Shown: positions 17,821 through 26,628 of the stretch, one piece after another
Layout: each line of letters starts with the position of its first letter
How positions within the stretch are numbered: the first letter of the stretch is position 1
Origin: Rhizobium bangladeshense
GTDB lineage: Bacteria > Pseudomonadota > Alphaproteobacteria > Rhizobiales > Rhizobiaceae
DNA: 64,000 nt
NCBI RefSeq assembly: GCF_001662075.1
Contig: NZ_LYPL01000003.1
Span: forward strand, 62,001-126,000
Direction of reading: 5' to 3'
Notes under the pieces: generated by a model
The model's database searches: none
What the model was told of the DNA's origin: nothing
Seen by the model: the letters and a program-made list of their open reading frames with translations, nothing else
Program-made: the position numbers and the translations under genes

Positions 17821-17885
17821 CCCCCCTCTGTCCTGGCGGACATCTCCCCCACAGGTGGGGAGATGTCCGCCAGGACAGAGGGGGG
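17821..17885. repeat. perfect 29-bp inverted repeat between riboswitch and cobP
   Basis: Arms at 17821-17849 and 17857-17885 are exact reverse complements (left arm begins CCCCCCTCTGTCCTGGCGGA) with a 7-base loop. In RNA this is a very strong hairpin inside the cobP leader, 79 bp before the cobP start. It is not followed by a T tract in the direction of cobP. It is probably a mobile extragenic palindrome related in style to the one inside cobN. Confidence 0.88.
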
Positions 17886-18019
17886 TGCCACATACCCGAC
17901 GCAGGAGGCTGAAAGCCCCCCATCTGCCACACGAGGCCGCGCCGAATTCAAACGTTCAGCCAAAACAACCTCCGTGCTGGCAGCGGGTCTCTTTGCCCAA
18001 GGTGGGCTTTTCGCCCGGT

Positions 18020-18392
18020 ACGGAAGGCAGGTCTCCTGGCTCGCGGTTATCGGCCGCGATCGGGGCGGACCGGAAAACCGGTCGCCCCTGATCGTGCCGG
18101 CGGATCCGCCTCGCCTTCCCGGCTGCATCGGTGAAAAGGTGGACGATTCCTAGAGATAGAGGCGTCCGACCCCGGTTGATCACCATGCATTTCCAGTGGC
18201 TTTTCCGGCACGTCACCCGTCCCGCCCGCCTGCACGATTGCAGGCCGCCGGCCGGAAGGGCTCGATGCCGGATGGAGGACCCTGACCGCTCTACAGTCGC
18301 GGGGTCGGCTGTGATGAAGGCGCCCGGCTTGGGTCCGCCCCGTCACATTCCCTTTTCATCCGGAAGGGCAACTGCCGATCCGGAACCATCCG
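18020..18392 (-). promoter_or_regulatory. adenosylcobalamin (B12) riboswitch in the cobP leader
   Basis: Read on the minus strand, the conserved AdoCbl aptamer blocks appear in order: GGTTCCGGAT, AAAAGGGAATGTGACGG, CCCGCGACTGTA, AAGCCACTGG, GGGAAGGCGAGGCG, and finally the B12 box GAGCCAGGAGACCTGCC (18026-18042). The spacing is stretched by a GC-rich variable arm. It precedes cobP-cobW-cobN-cobO and should repress them when cobalamin is plentiful. The expression platform is not resolved. Confidence 0.93.
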
Positions 18393-18658
18393 TTATGTCA
18401 GGATGGTCAAGCGACCATCCGTTGAGGGATGGTTAGGCAAGGCAGAGGATAGAGTCAACCGGCGTTGACGACCGAGGCGACGGCCGGGCGACAGAAAGCT
18501 TCCAACAACACGACTTACCCTACCGAAAACATCGTCTATTATCAGAGGCTTACGTCCATAAAAATTTGTCCCGCGCGCCGGCTTTTCGCCGCAATTGCAT
18601 CGCAAGCGGACACCACCGCCGCCCTTGACCGGGCCTCTCCCCGCCTAGTTGTGTAGCC
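18393..18658. other. divergent promoter region of cobP leader and ClC gene
   Basis: No gene is seen. Close to the riboswitch, the heptamer CCATCCG and its complement GGATGGT occur repeatedly (18385-18435), forming short inverted repeats such as CCATCCGTTGAGGGATGG. They could be part of the cob promoter or an operator. Confidence 0.35.
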
Positions 18659-20449
18659 ATGCTTATGAAATTGGATCGGCGCCGTTTCCGGGCGCTGCGT
18701 GTTTTCTTCGACCCGGGACGGCTGCGCGCGCTGACCCGCCGCAGTGAAGTCGGCCTGTCGCTGGCAGGCGCCATCGTCGGCATTGCCTCGGGGCTTGCCG
18801 TCACCGGCATGAGCTACGTTTCCAACGAGCTGCACCAGCTGGTCTTCGGCATCGCCGACACCGAAAGGCTGAGCGCGTCGGTCATCGAGGACAAGATGCT
18901 GCTGCTCACCGCGCCCGTCGTCGGCGGCGTTCTGCTCGGCATGCTGCTCCTGATGCTCGCCAAACGGCGCAAGAAGCCGATGGTCGATCCCATCGAGGCC
19001 AATGCGCTGCATGGTGGCCGTCTTTCGCTGACCGACAGCATCATCGTCGCCGTCCAGAACCTGATCTCCAACGGCTTCGGTGCCTCCGTCGGCCTGGAGG
19101 CCGGCTATACCCAGCTTGCTGCCGGCATTGCTTCCAAGTTTGGCCTGAAGCTGCAGCTGCGCCGCTCAGACCTGCGCATTCTCGTCGGCTGCGGCGCGGC
19201 CGGCGCCATCGCCGCCGCCTTCAACGCGCCGTTGACGGGCGCCTTCTACGCCTTCGAACTGATCATCGGCACCTATACGATCGTGTCACTGACCCCGGTC
19301 GTCGTCTCCGCCCTCGTTTCCACCCTCGTCGCGAGGCTGCTTGCCGAAGGCGATTTCACCATCGATATCGGCAGCTTCGGCTCGGTCGTGCCGGCCGATT
19401 ATATCCCGGCGCTGCTGCTCGGCGTCTTCTGCGCCGGCGTTGGCATTCTTCTCATGCAGGGTGTGGCCTTCGTCGAGGAGCTTGCGCGCAAAAGCTCGAT
19501 CGCCCCGCCCTTTCGCCCTGCGCTCGGCGGCATCATCGTCGGACTTCTCGCGATGATCTCGCCGCAGGTGCTATCAGCCGGTCACGGCGCACTGCACCTC
19601 AACCTTTCCCGCGACGTGACGATCCCGGCCCTGATCAGCCTCTTTCTCTTGAAATCGCTGGCCTCGGCAATTTCGATCGGTTCCGGCTTCAGGGGCGGCC
19701 TGTTTTTCGCCTCGCTGTTCATGGGCGCCCTGCTCGGCAAGCTCTTTGCCTATTGCGGTCCCTATTTCGCCGATGCCACGCTGACGCCGGTGATCTATGC
19801 CGTGGTCGGGATGAGTTCGCTGGCCGTCGCTGTCATTGGCGGACCGCTGACGATGACCTTCCTCGCGCTCGAGATCACCGGCGATTTTCCGATCACGGCG
19901 CTGGTGCTTGCCGCCGTCATCACCTCCTCGCTCGTCGTGCGCTCGACCTTCGGCTATTCCTTCGCCACATGGCGCTTCCATCTGCGCGGCGAAAGCATCC
20001 GCAGCGCCCACGACGTCGGCTGGATCCGCAACCTGACGGTGAACAAGCTGATGCGCGCCGACGTCAAGACCGCAAAGGCGAGCATCTCCTTGGATGAGTT
20101 CAAGAAAGCCTTCCCGATCGGCTCGACCCAGCGTGTCATTCTCGTCGAGGAGAACGACAAATATGCCGGGCTCGTGCTGGTGCCCGAGATCTACGCCAAT
20201 CCGACCGATGTCCAGGACGAGGGCCAGACGCTTGCCGATTTCGTCCGCTACCGCAACGACTTCCTGCAGCCGCAGATGAACGCCAGGCAGGCGGCTGCGA
20301 TCTTCGACAAGAGCGAAAGCGAAGCCCTCGCCGTCGTCAACAATCTGATCGAGCGCAAGGTGGTCGGCCAGCTCAGCGAAAGCCACACGCTGCGCCGCTA
20401 CAGCGAAGAACTCGATCGCCGCCGCCGCGAAGTATCGGGCGAGATCTGA
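18659..20449 (+). CDS. ClC-family chloride channel/antiporter with C-terminal extension
   Basis: A 596-residue membrane protein. ClC landmarks are GASVGLEAGYTQLA (the region of the gating glutamate, here GLEAG instead of GREGP), GCGAAGAIAAAFNAPLTGAFYAFE and the GSGFRGGLFFASLFMGALLG segment. About ten hydrophobic segments precede a 120-residue cytosolic tail from around residue 470 that resembles a CBS-type regulatory domain (NLTVNKLMRADVKTAKASISL). It would move chloride or exchange it for protons across the inner membrane. It is a single gene, convergent with the cyclase gene at a distance of 4 bp. Confidence 0.9.
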   Translation: MLMKLDRRRFRALRVFFDPGRLRALTRRSEVGLSLAGAIVGIASGLAVTGMSYVSNELHQLVFGIADTERLSASVIEDKMLLLTAPVVGGVLLGMLLLMLAKRRKKPMVDPIEANALHGGRLSLTDSIIVAVQNLISNGFGASVGLEAGYTQLAAGIASKFGLKLQLRRSDLRILVGCGAAGAIAAAFNAPLTGAFYAFELIIGTYTIVSLTPVVVSALVSTLVARLLAEGDFTIDIGSFGSVVPADYIPALLLGVFCAGVGILLMQGVAFVEELARKSSIAPPFRPALGGIIVGLLAMISPQVLSAGHGALHLNLSRDVTIPALISLFLLKSLASAISIGSGFRGGLFFASLFMGALLGKLFAYCGPYFADATLTPVIYAVVGMSSLAVAVIGGPLTMTFLALEITGDFPITALVLAAVITSSLVVRSTFGYSFATWRFHLRGESIRSAHDVGWIRNLTVNKLMRADVKTAKASISLDEFKKAFPIGSTQRVILVEENDKYAGLVLVPEIYANPTDVQDEGQTLADFVRYRNDFLQPQMNARQAAAIFDKSESEALAVVNNLIERKVVGQLSESHTLRRYSEELDRRRREVSGEI

Positions 20450-20453
20450 GCCG

Positions 20454-21728
20454 CTACGAGGCGGCGCCGGCAAGCCTGAAGACGTCGGCCCTCTTCGAAA
20501 CGCCGCGAAGCTCGAAAGACCCGAGATAGTCACAGGGCACGGCACAGGTTGCCGCGAAACTCTCCGACAGCAGCAGGTGCTGCTCAAGCATTCCGCACAG
20601 CTTTTCCAGCCGCGAAGCTTCGTTGACGGCTCTGCCGATCACCGTGAAGTCCAGCCTGCCGTGAGCGCCGACATTTCCGTAGAAAACCTCGCCGAGATGC
20701 AAGACGACATCGATGCCGATATCCGGCCCCCCGTTGCGCGTGCGCTGGCGATTGAGCTCTTCGTTTGCCTTCAGCAGACTTTGGGCCGAAGTCAGCGCCG
20801 CCTTGCAGGCATTCTGCGGGTCATCGGCCTCCGTCGGAAAAATCGCCAGCACGCTGTCACCCATGAATTTCAGAATCTCGCCGGAATTTTCCTCGACATG
20901 CCGGTCGATCAGCTCGAAATGCTCGTTGAGAAACCCGACGATCTCCGCAGGCTGGTATACTTCGGTCAGCGCCGTGAAATTGCGTAGGTCGGCGAGCAGG
21001 ATGGCGGCATCGATGGAGCCGCCCATTCCCCTGCGGGTTTCGCCTGCAAGGATACGCGCACTCGTTCTGGCGCCGGTATAGACAGCGAGGATTTCCGTCG
21101 CGGTCTTCGAAACCGCGACACGGTAGGCGGCCAACCCCAGAGCCGGCAACAGCTCCTGGATGATTGCCAGCTGGTCGTCGGAAAATCCGCCGGGCGCATC
21201 GCTGGTGAGCGAAAAGCCCAGTCCGCGTAGCGCGACCTCCTTCGGGAATTCGAAAATGCTGATGACGTGATCCGTGCCGCCGGCAAGCGCGAATTCGTGA
21301 AGCTCGGCATACTGGAGCCCCTCGCCTTTCGCCAGGTTCCATCGCCCGGTTTTCTCCCCGCGGCTCAAAAGGTGAAAGATCGGCGTCATCTCGAAGCTAC
21401 GTTCCGTCTCGCTGCCATGCTCCGCATTCTCGAGAACGATTGCACCGCCCCGCTCGAAATTGGCGGCGACGCCGCGATACATGGGATGGAGGGAAGGCAT
21501 TCTGATGCTCGCACGCCAGATCGGAACGCCGGCCGCAATCAGCCGGCCGCATAGACCGGCGACGAGGTCGCCAATATGCTCACAGGTGATTCCCTGGTCG
21601 ATAAGCCACTGAATATGATCGTTAATTTTTTCAATCTCCGAATGAGGGCGACAAGCTGAAGGAAGCTTTCCGGCCCAAATCGCCCGACAGGCGATGAAAG
21701 AGCGATATCGCGCGAACTTCCCATCCAT
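20454..21728 (-). CDS. class III adenylate/guanylate cyclase with unknown N-terminal sensor region
   Basis: A 424-residue protein. The C-terminal cyclase domain (from about residue 235) has the first metal aspartate in AILLADLRNFTALTE, the second in KFMGDSVLAIFP, and the transition-state segment VIGRAVNEASRLEKLCG. The N-terminal 200 residues look like a soluble sensor domain with no membrane segment, of the type often seen in rhizobial cyclases. The product is probably cAMP. Nothing nearby points to a stimulus. Confidence 0.88.
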   Translation of the reverse strand: MDGKFARYRSFIACRAIWAGKLPSACRPHSEIEKINDHIQWLIDQGITCEHIGDLVAGLCGRLIAAGVPIWRASIRMPSLHPMYRGVAANFERGGAIVLENAEHGSETERSFEMTPIFHLLSRGEKTGRWNLAKGEGLQYAELHEFALAGGTDHVISIFEFPKEVALRGLGFSLTSDAPGGFSDDQLAIIQELLPALGLAAYRVAVSKTATEILAVYTGARTSARILAGETRRGMGGSIDAAILLADLRNFTALTEVYQPAEIVGFLNEHFELIDRHVEENSGEILKFMGDSVLAIFPTEADDPQNACKAALTSAQSLLKANEELNRQRTRNGGPDIGIDVVLHLGEVFYGNVGAHGRLDFTVIGRAVNEASRLEKLCGMLEQHLLLSESFAATCAVPCDYLGSFELRGVSKRADVFRLAGAAS

Positions 21729-21800
21729 TAGCCTGCTTCCTGTCGCGATGCTACTCCCGGTCGAGTGAAACTGATGCGCAATTCGGCCGCACCGCTGCGG

Positions 21801-23255
21801 CTAACCGAGCAGCCCCGCCAGCCAGTGCGGATCGAGGTGACGTTCCAATTCCCCGGCGATCTCGTCGAGCGCCTGCTCGACGCTGTCACGGTAATTCCGC
21901 CGCTCGCCGGATAGGCCGAAGCTCTGAAGCAGCCGGGCGCGGTAGGCGTCGCTGCCGAAGAGCCCATGCAGATAGGTGCCCATGATCCGCCCGTCCGCCG
22001 ACAGCGCTCCGTCGGGCACGCCGTCGACAATCGCCGAGGGCCGGACGCAATCCGGGCCGCGGGTGACGCCGAGATGGATCTGGTAGCCGGCCAGCGATAG
22101 GTCGTATTCTGTCGAACGGGCCTGGCTGTTGCGCACGGTCTTCTCAGGCGCCATCTCGGTCTCGACGTCGAGCAGCGCAAGCCCCGCCGCCTCGATCGTC
22201 CCGCCTTCTATGCCGAGCGGATCGCGTACCGTGCGACCGAGCATCTGGTAGCCGCCGCAAATGCCGATCACCCGGCCACCGCGCCGGACATGCGCCGCAA
22301 GATCGCGGTCCCAGCCTTGAACCCTGAGATCGGCGAGATCCGAAATCGTCGATTTCGAGCCGGGAAGAACTACCAGGCTCGCATCGATAGGCAGCCGCTC
22401 ACCTGATCGCACGAAAACAAGTTCGACATCCGGCTCCGCTCTCAACGGATCGAGATCATCGAAATTGGCAATGCGCGGCAGCATCGGCACGGCGATTTTC
22501 AGCGCCCCCGTCCCGCTCCTCACCAGTCGTTCGAGCACGACCGAATCTTCGGCCGGCAGGCGCGCGGCATCCGGCAGCCACGGCACGATGCCGAAGCAGG
22601 GCCAGCCGGTGAAGTCTTGGATGGCGCGGATGCCATCGTCAAACAGCGAAACATCGCCGCGGAACTTGTTGATGATATAGCCGGCGATCATCGCCCGGTC
22701 GCCGTCGTCGAGGATCGCATGCGTGCCGACCAGCGAGGCGATGACGCCACCGCGGTCGATATCGCCGACGAGCACGACGGGCACGCCCGCCTTCGTCGCA
22801 AAGCCCATATTGGCGATATCGCCGGCTCTGAGATTGATTTCAGCCGGCGAGCCGGCGCCTTCAACGACGACGAGGTCGGCACTGGCAGCCACTGTTTCGA
22901 AGCTCTCGAGCACGGCGCCGAGCAGTCGAGGCTTCAGCCGCTGATAATCCCGCCCCTTCGCCTGTCCGAACACGCTGCCCTGCACGATGATCTGGCTGCC
23001 GTTTTCCGATTGCGGCTTGAGCAGCACCGGATTCATATGCACCGAGGACGGCGTGCGGGCGGCGAGCGACTGCAGCCATTGCGCCCGGCCGATCTCGCCG
23101 CCGTCGTCGGCGACCGCCGCATTGTTCGACATGTTCTGAGGCTTGAACGGCCGGACTGCCAGTCCGCGATTGGCCGCCAGCCGACAGAGCCCCGCGACCA
23201 GCACCGTCTTGCCGACATCCGAGCCGGTTCCCTGCAGCATGATCGCTCTTGCCAT
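21801..23255 (-). CDS. cobQ: cobyric acid synthase CobQ
   Basis: A 484-residue glutamine-dependent enzyme that amidates the b, d, e and g carboxylates of adenosylcobyrinic acid a,c-diamide. The N-terminus MLQGTGSDVGKTVLVAGLCR is the ATP-binding dethiobiotin-synthetase-like domain, and the C-terminal amidotransferase domain holds the nucleophile in GICGGYQMLG with its partner His late in the protein (YLHGLFGSD). It is a single transcription unit; no riboswitch was found upstream, but a terminator-like hairpin lies 82 bp before its start. Confidence 0.95.
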   Translation of the reverse strand: MARAIMLQGTGSDVGKTVLVAGLCRLAANRGLAVRPFKPQNMSNNAAVADDGGEIGRAQWLQSLAARTPSSVHMNPVLLKPQSENGSQIIVQGSVFGQAKGRDYQRLKPRLLGAVLESFETVAASADLVVVEGAGSPAEINLRAGDIANMGFATKAGVPVVLVGDIDRGGVIASLVGTHAILDDGDRAMIAGYIINKFRGDVSLFDDGIRAIQDFTGWPCFGIVPWLPDAARLPAEDSVVLERLVRSGTGALKIAVPMLPRIANFDDLDPLRAEPDVELVFVRSGERLPIDASLVVLPGSKSTISDLADLRVQGWDRDLAAHVRRGGRVIGICGGYQMLGRTVRDPLGIEGGTIEAAGLALLDVETEMAPEKTVRNSQARSTEYDLSLAGYQIHLGVTRGPDCVRPSAIVDGVPDGALSADGRIMGTYLHGLFGSDAYRARLLQSFGLSGERRNYRDSVEQALDEIAGELERHLDPHWLAGLLG

Positions 23256-23329
23256 GGCCGTCGCCTTTCGTTGAGGCGAGGCCTACAATGGCCGCCGATC
23301 CCGGGTCAAGACGTGATCTGCCCGGTCAA

Positions 23330-23368
23330 AACGCGAAAACCGCGCATAGCCTTGGCTCTGCGCGGTTT
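23330..23368 (-). terminator. hairpin with T-rich tail, minus strand, just upstream of cobQ
   Basis: Arms AAACCGCGCA (23337-23346) and TGCGCGGTTT (23359-23368) enclose an inner AGCC-TT-GGCT stem. Read on the minus strand the hairpin is followed by TTTTCGCGTTTT. It looks like an intrinsic terminator for a transcript entering from the right, or an attenuator in the cobQ leader. Confidence 0.55.
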
Positions 23369-23900
23369 GCCGAAAACTCAGGCGTCTTCGCCCCTACACG
23401 GCGAAGCTCGCTTGCTCCGGTACGCACTACCTGAACCGGAGAAGCAGCGGTTGTTGCCGCCACGACCCAACTGATAGCGGCACATTCTTACCGGAGAGTT
23501 ATTGAAGGCTTACGCAAATGTTAATTTTGACTTTTTTTGATATTCTCGCCAAGATTTCTGCAGGAGAGCCGCCGGCGGTCGCGGACTGCGCGTATTTTCG
23601 CTGAAAGCCGCCATTTTCGGGATTGTGACATAAATTCTTCGAATTCAATGATTTAGACACGCAACCAAGAGCAGAAGACGGTTGATTTCTACGAGCGAAC
23701 GCGTAGGCTTCACCAAAATGCGCCACTATTGAATATGGCCTGCGACGAGCTGTTGGAGCCGCAAGGACGACGGCGCCCGTGAACCGGAAAGCCTGTTGCG
23801 GCATCGCCCGGCAGGCATTTCCCTTTTAGGCGCCGGAAAGACCTACTGGCGGATTTTAGATCTGAGAGCGCGTCCACCTAAGAAGAATTTGGGGGTGACG
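23369..23900. other. 530-bp intergenic region with no supported gene
   Basis: Open frames here lack ribosome sites and credible protein sequence. The stretch around 23500-23650 is unusually AT-rich for this genome and may hold promoters for both neighbours. Because a terminator-like hairpin closes it on the minus strand, a small RNA is possible. Confidence 0.35.
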
Positions 23901-24899
23901 ATGAAGAGGCTTTTGGTTCCGGCCGTCTTTGCCGCGGCTCTTTTTACCACCGCCGCGCCTGCCGAGGCCGCCGAATGCGGCAGGGTTTCGATTGCCGAGA
24001 TGAAATGGGCCTCGGCCGGTATTGCGGCAAATTTCGACAAGATCATCCTGGAAAAGGGCTATGGCTGCTCCGTCACCATCGTCGCCGGCGACACCCTTCC
24101 GACCTTTGCCTCGATGAACGAGAAAGGCACGCCCGACATCGCCTCCGAATATTGGATCAACTCCGTCAGGGCCTTGCTCGATCAGGCGATCAACTCCGGC
24201 CGCCTGGTGCAAGGGGCCGAAATCCTTGCCGATGGCGCCGTTGAAGGCTGGTGGATCCCGAAATTCATTGCCGACGCCAATCCGGATATCCGCTCGGTCG
24301 AAGACGCATTGAAACGGCCCGACCTCTTCCCTGCCGAGGATGATGCATCGAAGGGCGCAGTTTACAACTGTCCCGCCGACTGGAGCTGCCAGATATCGAC
24401 CACCAACCTCTTCAAGGCCCTTGCCGCCGAAAAGAAAGGCTTCGAACTTGTCGAAACCGGCAGCCCCGAACGGCTCGACGCCTCGATCGCCCGAGCTTTC
24501 GACAACAAGATCGGCTGGCTCGGCTATTACTGGGCGCCGACCGCCATCCTCGGCAAATACGATATGACGCGGCTGAGCTTCGGCGTTGGACACAGCAAGA
24601 CCGAATGGGACAGTTGCACGGCGGTTGCCGGCTGTGTCAGGCCCCAGCTCAACTCCTATCCAGTCTCGCGCGCCTTCACGCTGATGACCAGGTCTTTCGC
24701 CAGCCGCGCCGGGCCTGTCACCGCCTATCTCAAGAGTCGCAAATGGGACAATGAGACGATCAATCAGGTGCTCGCCTGGCAGGATGAAAACCGCGAAAGC
24801 AACGAGGATGCCGCGATCTATTTCCTGCGTAATTACGAGAGCCTGTGGATGAAATGGGTGCCGGTCGATGTAGCCGAGAAAGTCAAAGCGAGCCTATAA
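23901..24899 (+). CDS. glycine betaine/proline-type ABC transporter substrate-binding protein
   Basis: A 332-residue periplasmic precursor with a clear signal peptide (MKRLLVPAVFAAALFTTAAPAEA, cleavage after AEA). The mature part resembles the OpuAC/ProX family, including the aromatic WWIPKF and GYYWAPT segments of the kind that cage quaternary ammonium groups. The ATG at 23901 follows GGGGG; an upstream in-frame ATG at 23796 would bury the signal peptide. No ABC permease or ATPase gene is adjacent, so it is an orphan binding protein. The ligand is not certain. Confidence 0.85.
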   Translation: MKRLLVPAVFAAALFTTAAPAEAAECGRVSIAEMKWASAGIAANFDKIILEKGYGCSVTIVAGDTLPTFASMNEKGTPDIASEYWINSVRALLDQAINSGRLVQGAEILADGAVEGWWIPKFIADANPDIRSVEDALKRPDLFPAEDDASKGAVYNCPADWSCQISTTNLFKALAAEKKGFELVETGSPERLDASIARAFDNKIGWLGYYWAPTAILGKYDMTRLSFGVGHSKTEWDSCTAVAGCVRPQLNSYPVSRAFTLMTRSFASRAGPVTAYLKSRKWDNETINQVLAWQDENRESNEDAAIYFLRNYESLWMKWVPVDVAEKVKASL

Positions 24900-24931
24900 C
24901 GGCAGATAGCACCAACGACCGGACGATTCGA

Positions 24932-25282
24932 ATGACAGCCAACATTCCCTTTCCCGACCGCGATACCTTCGCGGAAAAGCTCGCCGCGCTGTCAGAAGCC
25001 GATAAGTCCTATCTGGCCCTGCTCATGGAAAACGCCGCGCAGGACGATAACCTGCTCGACGGCCTGCGACGCCATCTCGACCTTGCCACGGAATCGCGTT
25101 TCCTGAACTCGCTGAAGCTTGAAAATCTTGGATTGTGGCTCGGGACGCAGGCGCCGGATCGGCTGCAGATACGGTTGATGGAAACGGCCCGCTCAAGCCA
25201 GCATCCCGCCTACCAAGCCCTCCGGACGGGTCTCGGCCGATCCGGTGGTCTCGAAAAGGCATATCCCCCGGTCGTCCGTTAG
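24932..25282 (+). CDS. small hypothetical protein
   Basis: A 116-residue protein beginning MTANIPFPDRDTFAEKLAA, helical and rich in Leu, Ala and acidic residues, with no membrane segment or known motif. It begins 32 bp after the betaine-type binding protein gene on the same strand and could be co-transcribed. The ribosome site is weak. It is not recognised. Confidence 0.45.
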   Translation: MTANIPFPDRDTFAEKLAALSEADKSYLALLMENAAQDDNLLDGLRRHLDLATESRFLNSLKLENLGLWLGTQAPDRLQIRLMETARSSQHPAYQALRTGLGRSGGLEKAYPPVVR

Positions 25283-25357
25283 GACGGTCCGGGCCCGGCC
25301 GGTCCCGGCCACTCGCTGGAGTGGTCCGGTTTTAGGCTTCAAGCTATCCTCTACCGC

Positions 25358-25513
25358 TCACTTCTTCGCAGCGCGATCGACCGAGCGGCCGGCATCCTGC
25401 GTGGCGTTGACGGCGCTCGCCGTATCTTTTCCAATGCCGCGGATCGTGTTGCCGCAGGAGGAAAGCGCGAGAAGAACCATGAAGGCTGCGGCAATTTTGG
25501 CCGTTGTCGTCAT
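25358..25513 (-). CDS. entericidin-like small lipoprotein
   Basis: A 51-residue precursor: MTTTAKIAAAFMVLLALSSC forms a lipoprotein signal with lipobox LSSC (Cys20), and the mature peptide begins CGNTIRGIGKDT, as in EcnA/EcnB entericidins. The predicted mature lipopeptide is about 32 residues with alternating charged and small residues. An AAGGAT ribosome site lies 8 bp upstream of the ATG. Entericidins are membrane-anchored stress peptides; the role in rhizobia is unclear. Confidence 0.85.
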   Translation of the reverse strand: MTTTAKIAAAFMVLLALSSCGNTIRGIGKDTASAVNATQDAGRSVDRAAKK

Positions 25514-25613
25514 TTCGAATATCCTTGTTTGAAATCAACCCCGAACGGCACTTATGGGCCGTTCGCGCCGATAACGCACAAGGGAACAAAAGGTTCAACG
25601 GTTGAAAGCATCC

Positions 25614-26513
25614 TCAGGCGGCAACTGCCTTGGCTCTTTCGGCAAAAGCGCCGCGAATGCTGTCGGCCACCGTCTCGATCGGACCTGACACCTGGGCGGC
25701 GGTTAGAAGCCGGATATCGAAGGAGCCGAGCTCCGGCAGCCCTTCCTGCAGTCCGAGTATCGCCATGTCCTCGCTGACATAGGAAAGCGGCAGCGGCGCG
25801 ATGGCGAGATCGGAAAGCACAGCGGCACGCTGGGCCATCGTGTGACCGCTGAGATAGGCGACGCGATAAGGCCGCTTGTTGCGTTCGAGCTGGGAGAGCG
25901 CCTCCTGGCGCCAGATGCAGCCGTCCTCCCAGATCGAGATCGGCAAAGGATCGCGGCGATGCGCCGAACCGCAACGGGCGCCGGCCCAGACCAGCCGCTC
26001 GCGGAACACCACCTCGCCGCCGGTCGGGAACGGCCGCGTGGCGCAGTTGATCAGCGCCAGGTCGAGCCGCTGCTCCTCCATGCGCTTCTTCAGACCAACG
26101 CTCATGTCGATCGTCACGTCGACCATGATGCCGGGATAGCTTTCGGCAAAACTCTTCAGAATTCTCGGCAGCAGCCGCTCGCCAATATCCTCCGGGGCGC
26201 CGAGTCTCACGACACCGGTCAGCTCCGGCATGATGAAGCGCGATACTGCTTCGTTCGACAGCGCCAGGATGTTGCGCGCGTAAGAAAGCAGCATCTCGCC
26301 ATGACGCGTCAGCGTCACCGAGCGGGCGTCACGCAAAAACAGCGTCGCGCCGAGCTGTTCCTCGAGCTTCTTGATCTGCATGGAGACTGCCGACGGCGTG
26401 CGGAAGACCGCTTCTGCGGCGGTGGAAAAATTGCCCGTTTCGGCGATGGCGACGAAAGTGCGCAGCACATCGTTGTCAAGCAAAGGAATGGGACGGCGAA
26501 AGGGTAGGCTCAT
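25614..26513 (-). CDS. LysR-family transcription regulator (possibly LsrB/VtlR-like)
   Basis: A 299-residue LysR regulator. The N-terminal winged helix reads LRTFVAIAETGNFSTAAEAVF...SAVSMQIKKLEE, and the effector domain begins near residue 90 (GVVRLGAPEDIGERLLP). The ATG at 26513 gives the normal LysR length. It is divergent from a DUF1127-like gene, a pairing reminiscent of alphaproteobacterial VtlR/LsrB regulators that activate small DUF1127 peptides; this link is an inference. The 115-bp gap holds AT-rich dyads suitable for LysR binding. Confidence 0.88.
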   Translation of the reverse strand: MSLPFRRPIPLLDNDVLRTFVAIAETGNFSTAAEAVFRTPSAVSMQIKKLEEQLGATLFLRDARSVTLTRHGEMLLSYARNILALSNEAVSRFIMPELTGVVRLGAPEDIGERLLPRILKSFAESYPGIMVDVTIDMSVGLKKRMEEQRLDLALINCATRPFPTGGEVVFRERLVWAGARCGSAHRRDPLPISIWEDGCIWRQEALSQLERNKRPYRVAYLSGHTMAQRAAVLSDLAIAPLPLSYVSEDMAILGLQEGLPELGSFDIRLLTAAQVSGPIETVADSIRGAFAERAKAVAA

Positions 26514-26628
26514 CGTCGCATCTTTCAATTTTTCTGATTTATAACCCAATATCATTTGGTTTGATTGAATGTCAATCGCTCCCCATAGTCTGTGTATCGG
26601 AAAAACGATGCAGCAAAGGAGGCTCGAC

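Noticed and set aside
16009..18153. A long open frame of 714 codons on the plus strand
   Set aside because: It is the antisense of cobW, cobP and the riboswitch region; it has repetitive basic/acidic composition typical of antisense of GC-rich genes and no family resemblance.
17218..23255. Idea that the ClC channel and cyclase genes belong to the cob operon
   Set aside because: The ClC gene is on the opposite strand and divergent from the riboswitch; the cyclase gene ends 4 bp from it and starts 72 bp after cobQ on the minus strand without any family link to cobalamin.
23499..23804. A minus-strand frame of 101 codons in the cobQ upstream region
   Set aside because: No ribosome site and no protein-like segment; composition follows the intergenic AT-rich patch.
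25283..25340. GC-rich inverted repeats after the small hypothetical gene, possible terminator
   Set aside because: Arms are short and overlapping, and the T tract is only four bases; not convincing.
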